From: Pseudomonadota bacterium
Lineage (GTDB): Bacteria > Pseudomonadota > Gammaproteobacteria > Steroidobacterales > Steroidobacteraceae
DNA length: 64,000 bases
Reading direction: 5' to 3'
NCBI GenBank assembly: GCA_023391815.1
Contig: JAEWAF010000136.1
Span: forward strand, 62,001 to 126,000
Part shown: in pieces, positions 33,909 through 43,038 of the stretch
Position numbering within the stretch: the first letter of the stretch is position 1
Layout of the letters: each line of letters begins with the position of its first letter
Position numbers and translations under genes: made by a program
The notes under the pieces: generated by a model
The model's database searches: none
The model's input: only the letters and a program-made list of their open reading frames with translations
Told to the model about the DNA's origin: nothing

Positions 33909-34672
33909 CCGAAGCAACCGGGCTCGCCGTCGTGACCGGAGGCAACTCCGGCATCGGCTACGAGACAGTGATCGCCCTGGCGAGTCATGGCTGGGATGTG
34001 GCCGTCAGTTATATTCATGACGAAACGGCCGCCGCAACGCTCGCGCGCCGGATCGAGAGTCAGGGCCGGCGCGCCTGGGTCAGGCGCTGCGACGTGGGCA
34101 TTCGAGAGGACGTCGAGCGCTTCTTCGATACCATCGTCGGGGCGTTCGGCACGGTGCCGACACTGCTGGTCAACAACGCCGCGGTTCAGACCTGGAGCCC
34201 GTTTCTGCATCTGGAGGAAGCCAGTTGGGATCAGGTCATTCGCACCAATCTGAAGGGCTGCTTCCTGAACACCCAGAAGGCGGCGAAGCTGATGATCGAG
34301 GCGGGTCGGCGTGGCGCCATCATCAACATCGGCTCCGGCTGTAACAAGGTGCCCTTTCCCAACCTGGTGGATTATTCCGCGTCGAAGTCCGGCATCGAGC
34401 AACTCACCCGGCTGGCTGCTGTCGAGTTCGGTCCGCATGGAATCACGGTGAATTGCGTGGCGCCGGGCGCCATCGAGAACGAGCGCACGCGCCAGGAAGT
34501 GCCGGACTATGCGGCGACGTGGGCGCGAATCACTCCCATGCGCCGGGTCGGAACGCCCGCCGATGTGATCAACGCGATTCTGTTTCTGGCCCGCGAAGAA
34601 TCCAACTTCATCACGGGACAAACCCTGAACGTCGACGGCGGCGTGTTCACTCAGCCGAACTGGCCATACTGA
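33905..34672 (+). CDS. SDR-family dehydrogenase (sugar 1-dehydrogenase-like)
   Basis: A 255-residue SDR overlapping the FAH-family gene by four bases. Motifs are TGGNSGIG, NNAAV, the catalytic YSASKSG and the C-terminal GQTLNVDGGVF. Glucose- and fucose-1-dehydrogenase-like SDRs share this form and oxidise the anomeric carbon to a lactone, which would be the entry step of a pathway that the preceding SDR and FAH-family enzymes finish. Its 3' end overlaps the convergent AraC-family gene by 26 bases. The substrate is inferred from operon order only. Confidence 0.75.
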   Translation: MTEATGLAVVTGGNSGIGYETVIALASHGWDVAVSYIHDETAAATLARRIESQGRRAWVRRCDVGIREDVERFFDTIVGAFGTVPTLLVNNAAVQTWSPFLHLEEASWDQVIRTNLKGCFLNTQKAAKLMIEAGRRGAIINIGSGCNKVPFPNLVDYSASKSGIEQLTRLAAVEFGPHGITVNCVAPGAIENERTRQEVPDYAATWARITPMRRVGTPADVINAILFLAREESNFITGQTLNVDGGVFTQPNWPY

Positions 34673-35612
34673 TCCGGTTCGGGTGGGGCTTGCGCTGAAC
34701 ATCAGCGCCGGCCGCCGGCGGTCCCTTTCGCTCCAGCAGCCGGCTGCGCTGGTCGCGGAACTGAGTCGGATTCATGCCCTTGAGCGCCAGAAACTGGCGA
34801 TTGAAGTTGGCGATGTTGTTGTAACCGCAATTCATGGCGATGTCGGTGATGCCTTCGTCGCTCTCCATCAACAGACGGCACACCTCGTTGATGCGCAGGA
34901 TGTTGACGAAGCCGACGAACGTCTGGCCGGTGGCCTTGCGAAAAAAACGACTGAACGCCGGCGGCGTCAAGCCGACCAATGCCGCGATCTCCGACTGACT
35001 GACTTCGCGCCCGAGATTCTGTCGCACGTAACGATGGATGAACTCGATGCGCTGGCGGTTGGTCTCGGTGATGTCGTTGGTGATGTGATAATCGGCGCTG
35101 GCCAGCGACCGCAGGTCGCCCGGCGCTTGTGCCAGCACCTGCAGGATTTCCAGCAATCCCATCAACCGCTCCAGCCCGGTCTTGCGAAAGATCGATTTCA
35201 TCGAGCTTTGCACGCGCGGCGCTGTCGCGCCCTGAATGTGCAAGCCGCACTTCGAAGCCCGAAACAAGCGGTTGATGGGCGCGAGCTCGGGTAAGCCGAG
35301 AAAATCGCCGCCGAAGCTCTCCGGCCGAAACTGCAGGACCACCGCTTCCGAGCCATGCTCCGGCGCGCCGTGGTCCGTCTCATCGTGCCAGCAGTGGGGC
35401 AGATTGGGCCCCAGGAGCACCAGATCGTTCGGCTCGTAACGCTCGATGCTATCGCCGACGAAACGTGTGCCGGCGCTGCGCACGACCCAGGTCAGCTCGA
35501 ACTCCGGGTGATAGTGCCAGGTGTGGTCGTCGGCCAGCCGAGCGCAGGAAAACCAGAGACTGCAGAACGAGCTCTCGTTGTCGGTCTGCACGTTTTCGAA
35601 CTTCGGTTCCAC
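34647..35612 (-). CDS. AraC-family transcriptional regulator
   Basis: A 321-residue regulator from GTG 35612 with a strong GGGGGGA site upstream. The N-terminal half is a cupin-like sensing domain (HTWHYHPEFELTWVV, PNDLVLLGPNLPHCW). The C-terminal HTH_18 domain has SQSEIAALVGLTPPAFSRFF and the second helix-turn-helix GITDIAMNCGYNNIANFNRQF. It diverges from the TBDR operon at 35762 across 149 bases and is the obvious candidate to control that operon in response to a sugar or aromatic ligand. A basic, disordered tail of about 25 residues overlaps the convergent SDR gene. Confidence 0.88.
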   Translation of the reverse strand: MEPKFENVQTDNESSFCSLWFSCARLADDHTWHYHPEFELTWVVRSAGTRFVGDSIERYEPNDLVLLGPNLPHCWHDETDHGAPEHGSEAVVLQFRPESFGGDFLGLPELAPINRLFRASKCGLHIQGATAPRVQSSMKSIFRKTGLERLMGLLEILQVLAQAPGDLRSLASADYHITNDITETNRQRIEFIHRYVRQNLGREVSQSEIAALVGLTPPAFSRFFRKATGQTFVGFVNILRINEVCRLLMESDEGITDIAMNCGYNNIANFNRQFLALKGMNPTQFRDQRSRLLERKGPPAAGADVQRKPHPNRISMASSAE

Positions 35613-35668
35613 GATGTCCCCCCGCCGGCACCAAGCGCGTGAAGCATATTAAAACTGTACGTGTGGCT

Positions 35669-35693
35669 GGCCAACTATTGCGTAGTCGGCCAA
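35669..35693 (+). promoter_or_regulatory. Direct repeat, candidate AraC-type operator
   Basis: GGCCAA occurs at 35669-35674 and again at 35688-35693, 19 bases apart, in the spacer between the AraC-family gene and the TBDR gene. AraC-type activators usually bind direct repeats about two helix turns apart, so this is a candidate site. The repeat is short and could be chance. Confidence 0.3.
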
Positions 35694-35761
35694 TGTGACG
35701 CTGTGTCCTAATCTCGCCACAGACCGCGGACCTTGAAGAGTCCGGCACAGCGAGGGGGAAC

Positions 35762-38020
35762 ATGAATCGTAGAGATCGCGGCTCGAGTTTCGGGCTCAAG
35801 GGTGTGGGGGCCTGCTGCGCCTTGTCGTTCGGGGCGGTGGTGTCGGCGCAAACCGTGGAACAGAATTCGGCGCTGCTCGAAGAAATCGTGGTGCAGGGCT
35901 ATCGTATCGATGCGTCCACCAGCGCCACCGGCATCGTCACCAGCATTCTGGATACGCCGATTTCGATCACGGCGCTGACCGCGGACTTCCTCGACGACAC
36001 CGGCTCGACGCAGATCATGGACGCGATCGGCTCGATGACCGGCGTCATGGGACAAAGCAACAGCGGCGAGACCGGCGCCAACTTCGGCGTGCGCGGTTTC
36101 GCGGTGACGCCTCAGGTGGACGGCTTCGATACGTTGTCCACCGCGTCGGGCCTGGGCTCGTCCATCGGCGTCGAGCGCATCGAAGTGGTCAAGGGACCGT
36201 CGGCCGTGTTCAACGGCAACGTGCCGCCGGGCGGCACCATCAACATCGTCTACAAGAAGCCCTCGTTCACTCGTAAGAACTACATCGAAGTCGGCTTGGG
36301 CAGCTGGGACTACAAGAGCGCGGAGGTGTTCTCCACCGGAGCGCTGTTCTCGGACAAGCTCGCTTACCTGGTCAACGGCTATTTGAAGGACGCCGACGGC
36401 TGGGTGAACTGGACCGGGCAGGAGGAGCAGACAATCGTGCTCGGCCTGACCTACAAGCCGATCGACGATCTCACCCTGTCATTGAACTATCGCAAGGCCG
36501 AGGTCGACACTCGAGCCTCGACGCTGCCGGTCAGTCACGAAGGCTTCATGGGCTCGGGTACGCCCTGGTTCGTGCCGGTGGACGCGTGGGTGGCCGCGAA
36601 TTACGGGCCGATGGAGCCGATCCAGACCATCACGGTCGAGAACTATCTGCCCGGCGGCAAGCGCTACAACGTGCTCGGACCGCAGAATCTCAACGAAGCC
36701 GAAGTCGAGATGGCGAGCTTCGACGTGAACTACCGGATCAACGATCACATCGAAGTGCGCAACGGCTTCTTCTACAACACCTACCTGTGGAAGCCGCTCG
36801 CGCTGATTCAGAGCGGTGCAAAGGTGCTCGGCGCCGACGGCCGGTCGAGCATTCTTTCCATGTTCCTCGGCGGCGAGACCGGCGAGACGGGTTGGCAGAA
36901 CAAGCTGGAGGCCGCGCTCGACTTCGAGACCGGTCCGATCGAGCATCAGATGTTGATCGGCTACTCGGACTCTTATAGCGAAGCCGACATCATGAAGGTG
37001 TACCTCGGCGCGCCCGCGATGAACAGCAGCGGCCAGATGTGGGACTATCGGACCGACGGCCCGCGAATGTTGCGCGATGAGTTCAATGCGCGCCTCGCGG
37101 CCAATCCCACGCCGGATATCTACTCCGTCGATTATGGGCACACTCGAACGCACGCGTATTACGTGGCCGAGCAGATGTCGATGTTCGAGAATCGATTGCG
37201 CGCCCTCGTCGGCGGTCGTTATACCGAGACGACGGTCTCCGGCCTGCGCGTCACCGACACGACACCTCAGGCCGGTCTCGTGATCAAACCGTTCTCGAGC
37301 GATTCCTCGTTCGCCGACACCTCGATCTTCATGAACTACTCCGAGTCGTTCACGCCTTCGGGGTTGTTGCAGCCGGGCACGGACCAGGTCGTTCCGCCGG
37401 CGCAAGGCACGGGTAAGGAAATCGGCATCAAGACGGCGTGGTTCGGCGGCGAGGTGGCGAGCACGATCTCCGTGTTCCGGGACGACCTGGATAACATCGC
37501 GACACCGGATTACTCCACGCAAGGCCAGACGGGCAGCATTGTTTCCTATCATCTCGGCGGCAAGGGCCGAACGGAAGGGGGCGAAGCTGAGATCGTCTGG
37601 ACGCCGAGCCGCAGCCTGCAAGTTTCCGCCAACTACACGTACATGCCGACTGCGGAGTACCTGGCGTATCCGGGTGTGCCACAGCAGGTGGGTCTGCGCT
37701 TTGGCAGCACACCGAAAGAGCAATGGAATCTGACCGGTCGCTATGCGTTCGAACAAGGGGTCTTGTCCGGCGCGTTTGTCGGCGGCTGGATCCACGGCCA
37801 ATCCTCAACCAAGGGCGTGCTCGGCGGCGACTGGCAATACGCCATCCGCATTCCCAGCCTGGTGCAAGCCGATCTGTTCGCCGGTTACACGTTCTTCGAC
37901 AAACTCGAAGCGCGGCTGAACGTCAAGAACGTGGGCAACCGTGGCGGCTATGTCATGAACAACGCCTTCCAGCCCAACTCACCGAGATCGGTGTACCTTA
38001 CATTGAACTATTCACTGTAA
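35762..38020 (+). CDS. TonB-dependent receptor (FhuA/siderophore-receptor-like form), first gene of the glycoside operon
   Basis: A 752-residue receptor with GGGGG before the ATG and a signal peptide ending near VVSAQ. The TonB-box-like LLEEIVVQGYR is followed by the plug (IGSMTGVMGQSNSGETGANFGVRGF, VERIEVVKGPSAVFNG, PPGGTINIVYKKP). The plug wording is that of the TIGR01783 siderophore class, where GG[LT][IV]N.V.K.P is typical, but the barrel is followed 14 bases later by glycoside-modifying enzymes, so the real ligand may be a glycoside. It ends in YLTLNYSL, lacking the usual terminal aromatic residue. The divergent AraC-family gene probably controls it. Confidence 0.87.
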   Translation: MNRRDRGSSFGLKGVGACCALSFGAVVSAQTVEQNSALLEEIVVQGYRIDASTSATGIVTSILDTPISITALTADFLDDTGSTQIMDAIGSMTGVMGQSNSGETGANFGVRGFAVTPQVDGFDTLSTASGLGSSIGVERIEVVKGPSAVFNGNVPPGGTINIVYKKPSFTRKNYIEVGLGSWDYKSAEVFSTGALFSDKLAYLVNGYLKDADGWVNWTGQEEQTIVLGLTYKPIDDLTLSLNYRKAEVDTRASTLPVSHEGFMGSGTPWFVPVDAWVAANYGPMEPIQTITVENYLPGGKRYNVLGPQNLNEAEVEMASFDVNYRINDHIEVRNGFFYNTYLWKPLALIQSGAKVLGADGRSSILSMFLGGETGETGWQNKLEAALDFETGPIEHQMLIGYSDSYSEADIMKVYLGAPAMNSSGQMWDYRTDGPRMLRDEFNARLAANPTPDIYSVDYGHTRTHAYYVAEQMSMFENRLRALVGGRYTETTVSGLRVTDTTPQAGLVIKPFSSDSSFADTSIFMNYSESFTPSGLLQPGTDQVVPPAQGTGKEIGIKTAWFGGEVASTISVFRDDLDNIATPDYSTQGQTGSIVSYHLGGKGRTEGGEAEIVWTPSRSLQVSANYTYMPTAEYLAYPGVPQQVGLRFGSTPKEQWNLTGRYAFEQGVLSGAFVGGWIHGQSSTKGVLGGDWQYAIRIPSLVQADLFAGYTFFDKLEARLNVKNVGNRGGYVMNNAFQPNSPRSVYLTLNYSL

Positions 38021-38034
38021 GGGGCTAGCGGAGC

Positions 38035-39627
38035 ATGGTGACCTTCGACCGTCGATCGTTTTTGCAACAGGCGGGCACGGCAGCGGTGGCGCTCGGAATG
38101 GGAGTCCTGTCGCGCCGTGTGTGGGCAGATGCAGCCGCCACGCCGGAAGCATCGGGCGTCGCGTCAGGAGCAATTAGCGCATTCCTGGATGCGGTCGCGG
38201 GTTCGAAGCATGAGATGCACAGTCTCATGCTCATGCGACACGGGCACAGCGTCGCCCAGGGTTGGTGGCGGCCGTATCGCGCCGATACGCCGCAGAGTTT
38301 GTATTCGCTGAGCAAGAGCTTCACATCGACCGCGGTGGGGCTCGCGGTCGCCGAAGGCAAACTCAAACTGACCGATCGAGTCGTCGATTTTTTTCCTCGA
38401 CAGCTACCGCCGAGCGTGAGTGACAACCTGAAGGCAATGCGCGTTCAGCACTTGCTCACCATGTCGGCGGGACACGCCGCCGACACAGCGCCGCGCATCA
38501 CTGGCGAGCAGGACTGGGTTAAGGCGTTCCTCGCGTTACCCGTCGAAAATGCGCCCGGCAGTACGTTTGTTTACAACAGCGGCGCAACTTACATGCTCTC
38601 CGCCATCGTCCAGAAAGTGACGGGAGAGAAACTCACAGATTACCTGCGTCCTCGGTTGTTCGATCCACTTCAGGTGCGCGAGGCGCCCTGGTCGATCTGT
38701 CCGCGCGGCATCAACACGGGTGGGTGGGGGCTGAGTGCAACCACGGAGACGCTCGCGAAGTTCGGCCAACTGTATCTGCAGCAGGGCCAGTGGAGCGGCA
38801 AGCAGCTCCTGCCGCGAGCGTGGGTGCGAGAAGCGACGAGCTTCAAGATTCAACAACCGGCGACCACGCCCGGGACCGATCTGGCGCAGTTGAAACAAAC
38901 CAGCGATTGGCATCAAGGCTACGCTTATCAGTTCTGGCGCTGTCGTCACGATGCGTTTCGAGGTGATGGCGCCTTCGGGCAGTACTGCATCGTGCTGCCA
39001 CAGCAAGATGCGGTGATCGCCATCACGAGCGCGACCAGCGATATGCAAGGCTTGATCGATCTGGTGTGGGAGCACCTGTTGCCGGGTCTGCGGGACAAGC
39101 CGCTGTCGACGGACGCGTCTGCCAGCGCGAAGTTGCAGGAGCAGCTTGCGTCGCTGGCGTTGCCACTGCCGTCCGGTTCGACGACATCTCCGATGAGCTC
39201 GCGCATCAGCGGTCGCAGTTATGGGCTGGAATCGAACAGCTTGGGCGCAACGAGCGTCGGCTTCCGTTTCGAACCCGATGGATGCAGGTTCGAGCTCGCA
39301 ACGGCCGCAGGTCGCTTCGAGGTCGATTGCGGGCTGGGCCGCTGGGCCGATGGCGCGACGTCCAAGCCGGTTACGCCGCCGGAGATTTCGGAGCTGATCG
39401 GCCCGCCCGTAGGCGAGCAGCCGCCAGCGAAAGTAGCCGCTGCGGGTGCATGGACGGACACCAACACTTTCCACATGCAGTGGCGCTTCTACGGCACGCC
39501 TCATCACGACAATGTGACTTGCCGCTTCGACGCCGATCGCGTGCAAGTCGAGTTCAAGAACAGCATCACGACACTCACCGGCGGCGGGCATCCCGAGACG
39601 CGGCCGGTGCTGAAGGGGCGAGCGTAA
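38035..39627 (+). CDS. Tat-exported serine hydrolase of the class C beta-lactamase/esterase family
   Basis: A 530-residue protein with a twin-arginine signal (DRRSFLQQAGTAAVALGMG). The SxxK nucleophile motif is SLSK in LYSLSKSFTSTAVG and the YxN motif is in FVYNSGATYML. The C-terminal 170 residues form an extra beta-rich domain without a recognised family. Such proteins usually act as esterases, peptidases or transesterases rather than as true beta-lactamases. It stands 14 bases after the TBDR and two bases before the GMC gene. In this operon it could remove acyl groups from a glycoside before oxidation; that is inference. Confidence 0.83.
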   Translation: MVTFDRRSFLQQAGTAAVALGMGVLSRRVWADAAATPEASGVASGAISAFLDAVAGSKHEMHSLMLMRHGHSVAQGWWRPYRADTPQSLYSLSKSFTSTAVGLAVAEGKLKLTDRVVDFFPRQLPPSVSDNLKAMRVQHLLTMSAGHAADTAPRITGEQDWVKAFLALPVENAPGSTFVYNSGATYMLSAIVQKVTGEKLTDYLRPRLFDPLQVREAPWSICPRGINTGGWGLSATTETLAKFGQLYLQQGQWSGKQLLPRAWVREATSFKIQQPATTPGTDLAQLKQTSDWHQGYAYQFWRCRHDAFRGDGAFGQYCIVLPQQDAVIAITSATSDMQGLIDLVWEHLLPGLRDKPLSTDASASAKLQEQLASLALPLPSGSTTSPMSSRISGRSYGLESNSLGATSVGFRFEPDGCRFELATAAGRFEVDCGLGRWADGATSKPVTPPEISELIGPPVGEQPPAKVAAAGAWTDTNTFHMQWRFYGTPHHDNVTCRFDADRVQVEFKNSITTLTGGGHPETRPVLKGRA

Positions 39628-39629
39628 CA

Positions 39630-41423
39630 GTGGGATTCATTACTGCCGAGGCGGGGCTCAAGTCGCAGTACGACGTGATCGTGGTGGGTTCGGGCGCCGG
39701 CGGCGGGCAAGCGGCTTATACGCTTGCCATGGAAGGCGCACGCGTGCTGATGCTCGAAGCCGGTCGGCGTTACGATCCCATCACCGAAACGCCGATGTTT
39801 CAAACGCCGGAGCAGGCCCCGCTGCGGGGCTGGGTTACCTCCGACAAACCTTTCGGTTTCTACGACGCGACGGTTGATGGCGGCTGGGAAGTGCCGGGCG
39901 AACCGTACGTTCAAGGCAGCGCGCAAGCGAGCGAGAAGTTCACCTGGTGGCGCGCACGCATGCTCGGCGGTCGAACCAATCATTGGGGCCGCATCTCTCT
40001 GCGTAACGGCCCCTACGACTTCAAACCGCGCACGCGCGACGGCCTCGGCTTCGACTGGCCAATCTCATATGAAGAGCTGGCGCCGTACTACGACAAAGTG
40101 GAGATGCTCATCGGCGTGTATGGGTCGAAGGAAGGGCTGGAGAACACGCCGGACTCTCCCGACGGCTGTCTGTTGCCGGCGCCGAAGCCGTTGGTCAGCG
40201 ATCTGTTGATTGCAAAGGCGGGCCGCAAACTGGGCATCCCGATGGTCGCTTGTCATCGTGCGGTGCTGACCGAACAGCTGGACTGGCAACGTTCGCCCGC
40301 CAAATTGCATCCGGGCAACGCCGCCGCGCAAGCCATCATCGCTGCGGACATGAAGAAGCGAGCGGCTTGTTTCTGGGCGACGCCGTGCGGTCGCGGCTGT
40401 TCGATCCGCGCGAACTATCAATCTACGACCGTGCACATCCCGCCAGCACTGGAAACGGGGCGGCTCGATATCGTCACCGATGCGATGGTTCGCGAAGTCA
40501 CGCTGGCCAGGAACGGCACCGCCTCCGGCGTCATTGCGGTGGACAGAACGACCCGCCGGGACTTCCAAGTGACGGGACGTGCGGTTGTGCTGGCTGCGAG
40601 TGCGCTGGAGTCAGTGCGCATTCTGCTGAATTCCGCGCCACGAGGTCTGGCGAACTCCAGCGGCAAGCTCGGCAAGTACATCATGGATACGGTCGGCAGC
40701 GATCTATCCGGACAGATTCCACTGCTGGAGAACATTCCGCCGCACAACGAGGATGGAGTGGCCGGCGGACATTTGTATTCGCCGTGGTGGCTGTACAAGG
40801 ATCAGCGTGCCGGCAAACTCGGCTTCGCACGGGGCTATCACATCGAGTTCGGCGGAGGGCGGCACATGCCGGAGCTGTCGACCGCCATGGGCCTGGAGTG
40901 GCTGACCGGGGGCAGTTACGGCGCGAAGTTCAAGGAAGATGCGCGCCGCTACTACGGCTCGATGGTCTACTTCGCCGGCCGTGGCGAGATGATTCCGAAC
41001 GAACATTCCTATTGCGAGATCGACCCCGACACCAAGGACCAGTGGGGCATCCCGGTGCTGCGCTTCCATTGGAAGTGGTCGGAGCATGAGACGCGCCAGG
41101 CGGCTCACATGCAGCAGACCTTTGCCCGGATCATCGAAGCCATGGGCGGTCGCGTGCAGGGGCGTGTGGAAACCGACGGTACCAAAGCCATCGCGCCCGG
41201 CGGCGGCATCATTCACGAGGTCGGCGGCGCAATCATGGGCGAGAACCCGCGCGAATCGGTGGTGAACCAGTGGTGCCAGGCTTGGGATGTAAAGAACCTG
41301 TTCGTGGCGGACGGCGCGCCGTTTCCGTCGAACGCCGATAAGAACCCGACGCTCACGATCATGGCGAATGCCTGGCGTGTGGCCGATCACATCCTCGATC
41401 GCATGCGTCGCAAGGAGCTGTGA
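39630..41423 (+). CDS. GMC-family FAD oxidoreductase (glucoside 3-dehydrogenase / gluconate dehydrogenase type)
   Basis: GTG 39630 gives 597 residues; the reading frame is open further upstream, but homology begins here. The FAD fold shows YDVIVVGSGAGGGQAAYTLA; MLGGRTNHWGRISLR and CFWATPCGRGC are also visible. The C-terminal catalytic part has HEVGGAIMGENP and DKNPTLTIMANAW, with His and Asn as the usual active-site pair. It has no signal peptide of its own; the next gene encodes the small subunit with a Tat signal, so co-export as a complex is likely, as in known FAD glucose and gluconate dehydrogenases. The neighbours favour oxidation of carbon 3 of glycosides. The usual cytochrome subunit is absent from the operon. 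Confidence 0.86.
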   Translation: MGFITAEAGLKSQYDVIVVGSGAGGGQAAYTLAMEGARVLMLEAGRRYDPITETPMFQTPEQAPLRGWVTSDKPFGFYDATVDGGWEVPGEPYVQGSAQASEKFTWWRARMLGGRTNHWGRISLRNGPYDFKPRTRDGLGFDWPISYEELAPYYDKVEMLIGVYGSKEGLENTPDSPDGCLLPAPKPLVSDLLIAKAGRKLGIPMVACHRAVLTEQLDWQRSPAKLHPGNAAAQAIIAADMKKRAACFWATPCGRGCSIRANYQSTTVHIPPALETGRLDIVTDAMVREVTLARNGTASGVIAVDRTTRRDFQVTGRAVVLAASALESVRILLNSAPRGLANSSGKLGKYIMDTVGSDLSGQIPLLENIPPHNEDGVAGGHLYSPWWLYKDQRAGKLGFARGYHIEFGGGRHMPELSTAMGLEWLTGGSYGAKFKEDARRYYGSMVYFAGRGEMIPNEHSYCEIDPDTKDQWGIPVLRFHWKWSEHETRQAAHMQQTFARIIEAMGGRVQGRVETDGTKAIAPGGGIIHEVGGAIMGENPRESVVNQWCQAWDVKNLFVADGAPFPSNADKNPTLTIMANAWRVADHILDRMRRKEL

Positions 41424-42040
41424 TGGATCGACGTACCACCCTCAAATGGATGCTCGCGGCCTCGGCGTCGATGCCCTTGGTCAATGTCTACCCATCGACC
41501 AACGGCGTGTCTGCGGCTGCAAAACCGTACGGCACCGATCCAAACCTGACGCGCTCGTACAAGCCCGGCGATCTGTGGCCGCTCACCTTCACGTCCGAGC
41601 AGCGCGCGACGGCTGCCGTGTTGTGCGATCTGATCATTCCGGCGGATGCCAGGTCGCCGGGTGCATCGTCGGTCGGCGTGGTGGACTTCATCGACGAGTG
41701 GGTGAGTGCGCCGTATGAAACGCAGCAGGCGGATCGCGCTGTCGTGTTGGAAGGGCTGCAATGGCTCGATCGGGAGGCTCGCCGACGCTTCTCGAAAACA
41801 TTCCGTCAGCTCGACGCAAGTCAGCACCGGCAGCTCTGCGACGATATTTGCTCTCTGCCCAAGGCAAGGCCCCCGTTCCAACGGGCGGCCATGTTCTTTG
41901 CCCGGTATCGCGACCTCACCGCGGGTGGCTTCTATACGACGCCCCAGGGTCGCAAAGATCTCCAGTACGTCGGCAACGTGCCAATGGCAAGTTTCAATGG
42001 ACCTCCGGCTGAAGTGTTGAAAAAAGTGGGTCTGCTATGA
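41423..42040 (+). CDS. Gluconate 2-dehydrogenase subunit 3-like Tat-exported small subunit
   Basis: A 205-residue protein overlapping the GMC stop by one base, with AAGGAG five bases upstream. The N-terminus is a twin-arginine signal (MDRRTTLKWMLAASASM). The body matches PF13618: FTSEQRATAAVLCDLIIPAD, GVVDFIDEWVSAPY, LQWLDREARRRF and GGFYTTPQGRKDLQYVGN. Subunit 3 carries the catalytic flavoprotein through the Tat system and stabilises it. Direct coupling to the GMC gene supports a two-subunit periplasmic dehydrogenase. Confidence 0.88.
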   Translation: MDRRTTLKWMLAASASMPLVNVYPSTNGVSAAAKPYGTDPNLTRSYKPGDLWPLTFTSEQRATAAVLCDLIIPADARSPGASSVGVVDFIDEWVSAPYETQQADRAVVLEGLQWLDREARRRFSKTFRQLDASQHRQLCDDICSLPKARPPFQRAAMFFARYRDLTAGGFYTTPQGRKDLQYVGNVPMASFNGPPAEVLKKVGLL

Positions 42041-43038
42041 CACGACCGCAGCTTCGATCGCGACGTGAAGTGATAGCAGGGCTTGCTGTCTTGGCCGCCG
42101 GCGCAGCGGTGCCAGCAGTTCGCGCGCAAGCACGAGCAGAGGTGGGCGCATCCTTCGACGCGCCGTGGCTGTTGGGGCTGCAGCTCTACACCTTGGAGGA
42201 CGCGCCGGCCAAAGACCTCAGCGGGACACTGAAAGAGGTCGCGAGTATCGGCTATCGCACCGTGCAACTCTCGCAATCCTATGGTCAGTCGGCTCAGCAG
42301 CTGCGACGTGCGCTGAATCAGGCCGGGTTGTCTTGTCCGGCGATTCATGTGTTGCCGCGTCCCGCTACCAATAGTTGGGATCTGGAGGGCGACCTGTCTC
42401 GACTGGCCGACGATATCTACTCGTTAGGCGCCACTTATGCAGTCGTTCCGGCGCCACGATATTCAGACGCGCTGGTCGATGCGCTCAATCATCCGCCGCC
42501 CGGCGGCTTCAACGCGGAAAAATTGTTCGGGCTGCTCAGACTGATGAGCGCCGACGACTGGAAGCGTACCGCCGACCTGATGAACGACAAGGCGCAGATC
42601 CTGGCGCGCTCGGGCATTCGTGTCGGCTATCACAACCATGGCTTCGATTTCGTTCCCGTGCACAACGGCAAGAGCGGCTATGAGATTCTGTTGGAGCGCA
42701 CCGATCCGAAACTCGTGGACCTGGAGCTCGACATCGGTTGGGCGGTGTCCGCGGGGCAGGACGTAAAGGCATTGTTCCGTCGCGCGAACGGGCGAGTTCG
42801 CACTGTCCATCTGAAGGACGCCGCGACAGTGTCGAGCAATCCGATGCACCTGGCCTCGACCGATGTGGGCACGGGTATCGTCAACTGGCGGGAGGTGTTC
42901 GAGCTGATTCATGAGACCCGCGTTCGATACCTGTTCGTCGAGCAGGAAGCGCCCTGGGTGAATACCTCGCCCATGAAGGCCGCGCGGGCGGCTTATGCAT
43001 ATATCAGCAAACAATTCGGACACGCGGCATTCGAATGA
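42037..43038 (+). CDS. Exported xylose-isomerase-like TIM barrel protein (sugar epimerase/lyase family)
   Basis: A 333-residue protein with four-base overlaps on both sides and a signal with an arginine pair (SRREVIAGLAVLAAGAAVP), probably Tat. AP_endonuc_2-type barrel motifs are LGLQLYTLEDAP, GYHNHGFDF, LVDLELDIGWAV, HLKDA and FVEQE, giving the Glu/His/Asp metal site expected of the fold. Members next to GMC or Gfo/Idh/MocA oxidoreductases and DUF1080 proteins act on 3-keto-glycosides by epimerisation or beta-elimination, as in C-glycoside deglycosidases. Here a periplasmic 3-keto-glycoside lyase is the favoured reading. Confidence 0.78.
   Translation: MTRPQLRSRREVIAGLAVLAAGAAVPAVRAQARAEVGASFDAPWLLGLQLYTLEDAPAKDLSGTLKEVASIGYRTVQLSQSYGQSAQQLRRALNQAGLSCPAIHVLPRPATNSWDLEGDLSRLADDIYSLGATYAVVPAPRYSDALVDALNHPPPGGFNAEKLFGLLRLMSADDWKRTADLMNDKAQILARSGIRVGYHNHGFDFVPVHNGKSGYEILLERTDPKLVDLELDIGWAVSAGQDVKALFRRANGRVRTVHLKDAATVSSNPMHLASTDVGTGIVNWREVFELIHETRVRYLFVEQEAPWVNTSPMKAARAAYAYISKQFGHAAFE

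Noticed and set aside
38035..39627. Beta-lactamase resistance gene
   Set aside because: SxxK and YxN motifs are shared by esterases and peptidases of the same fold; operon context and the extra C-terminal domain point to glycoside or ester metabolism.
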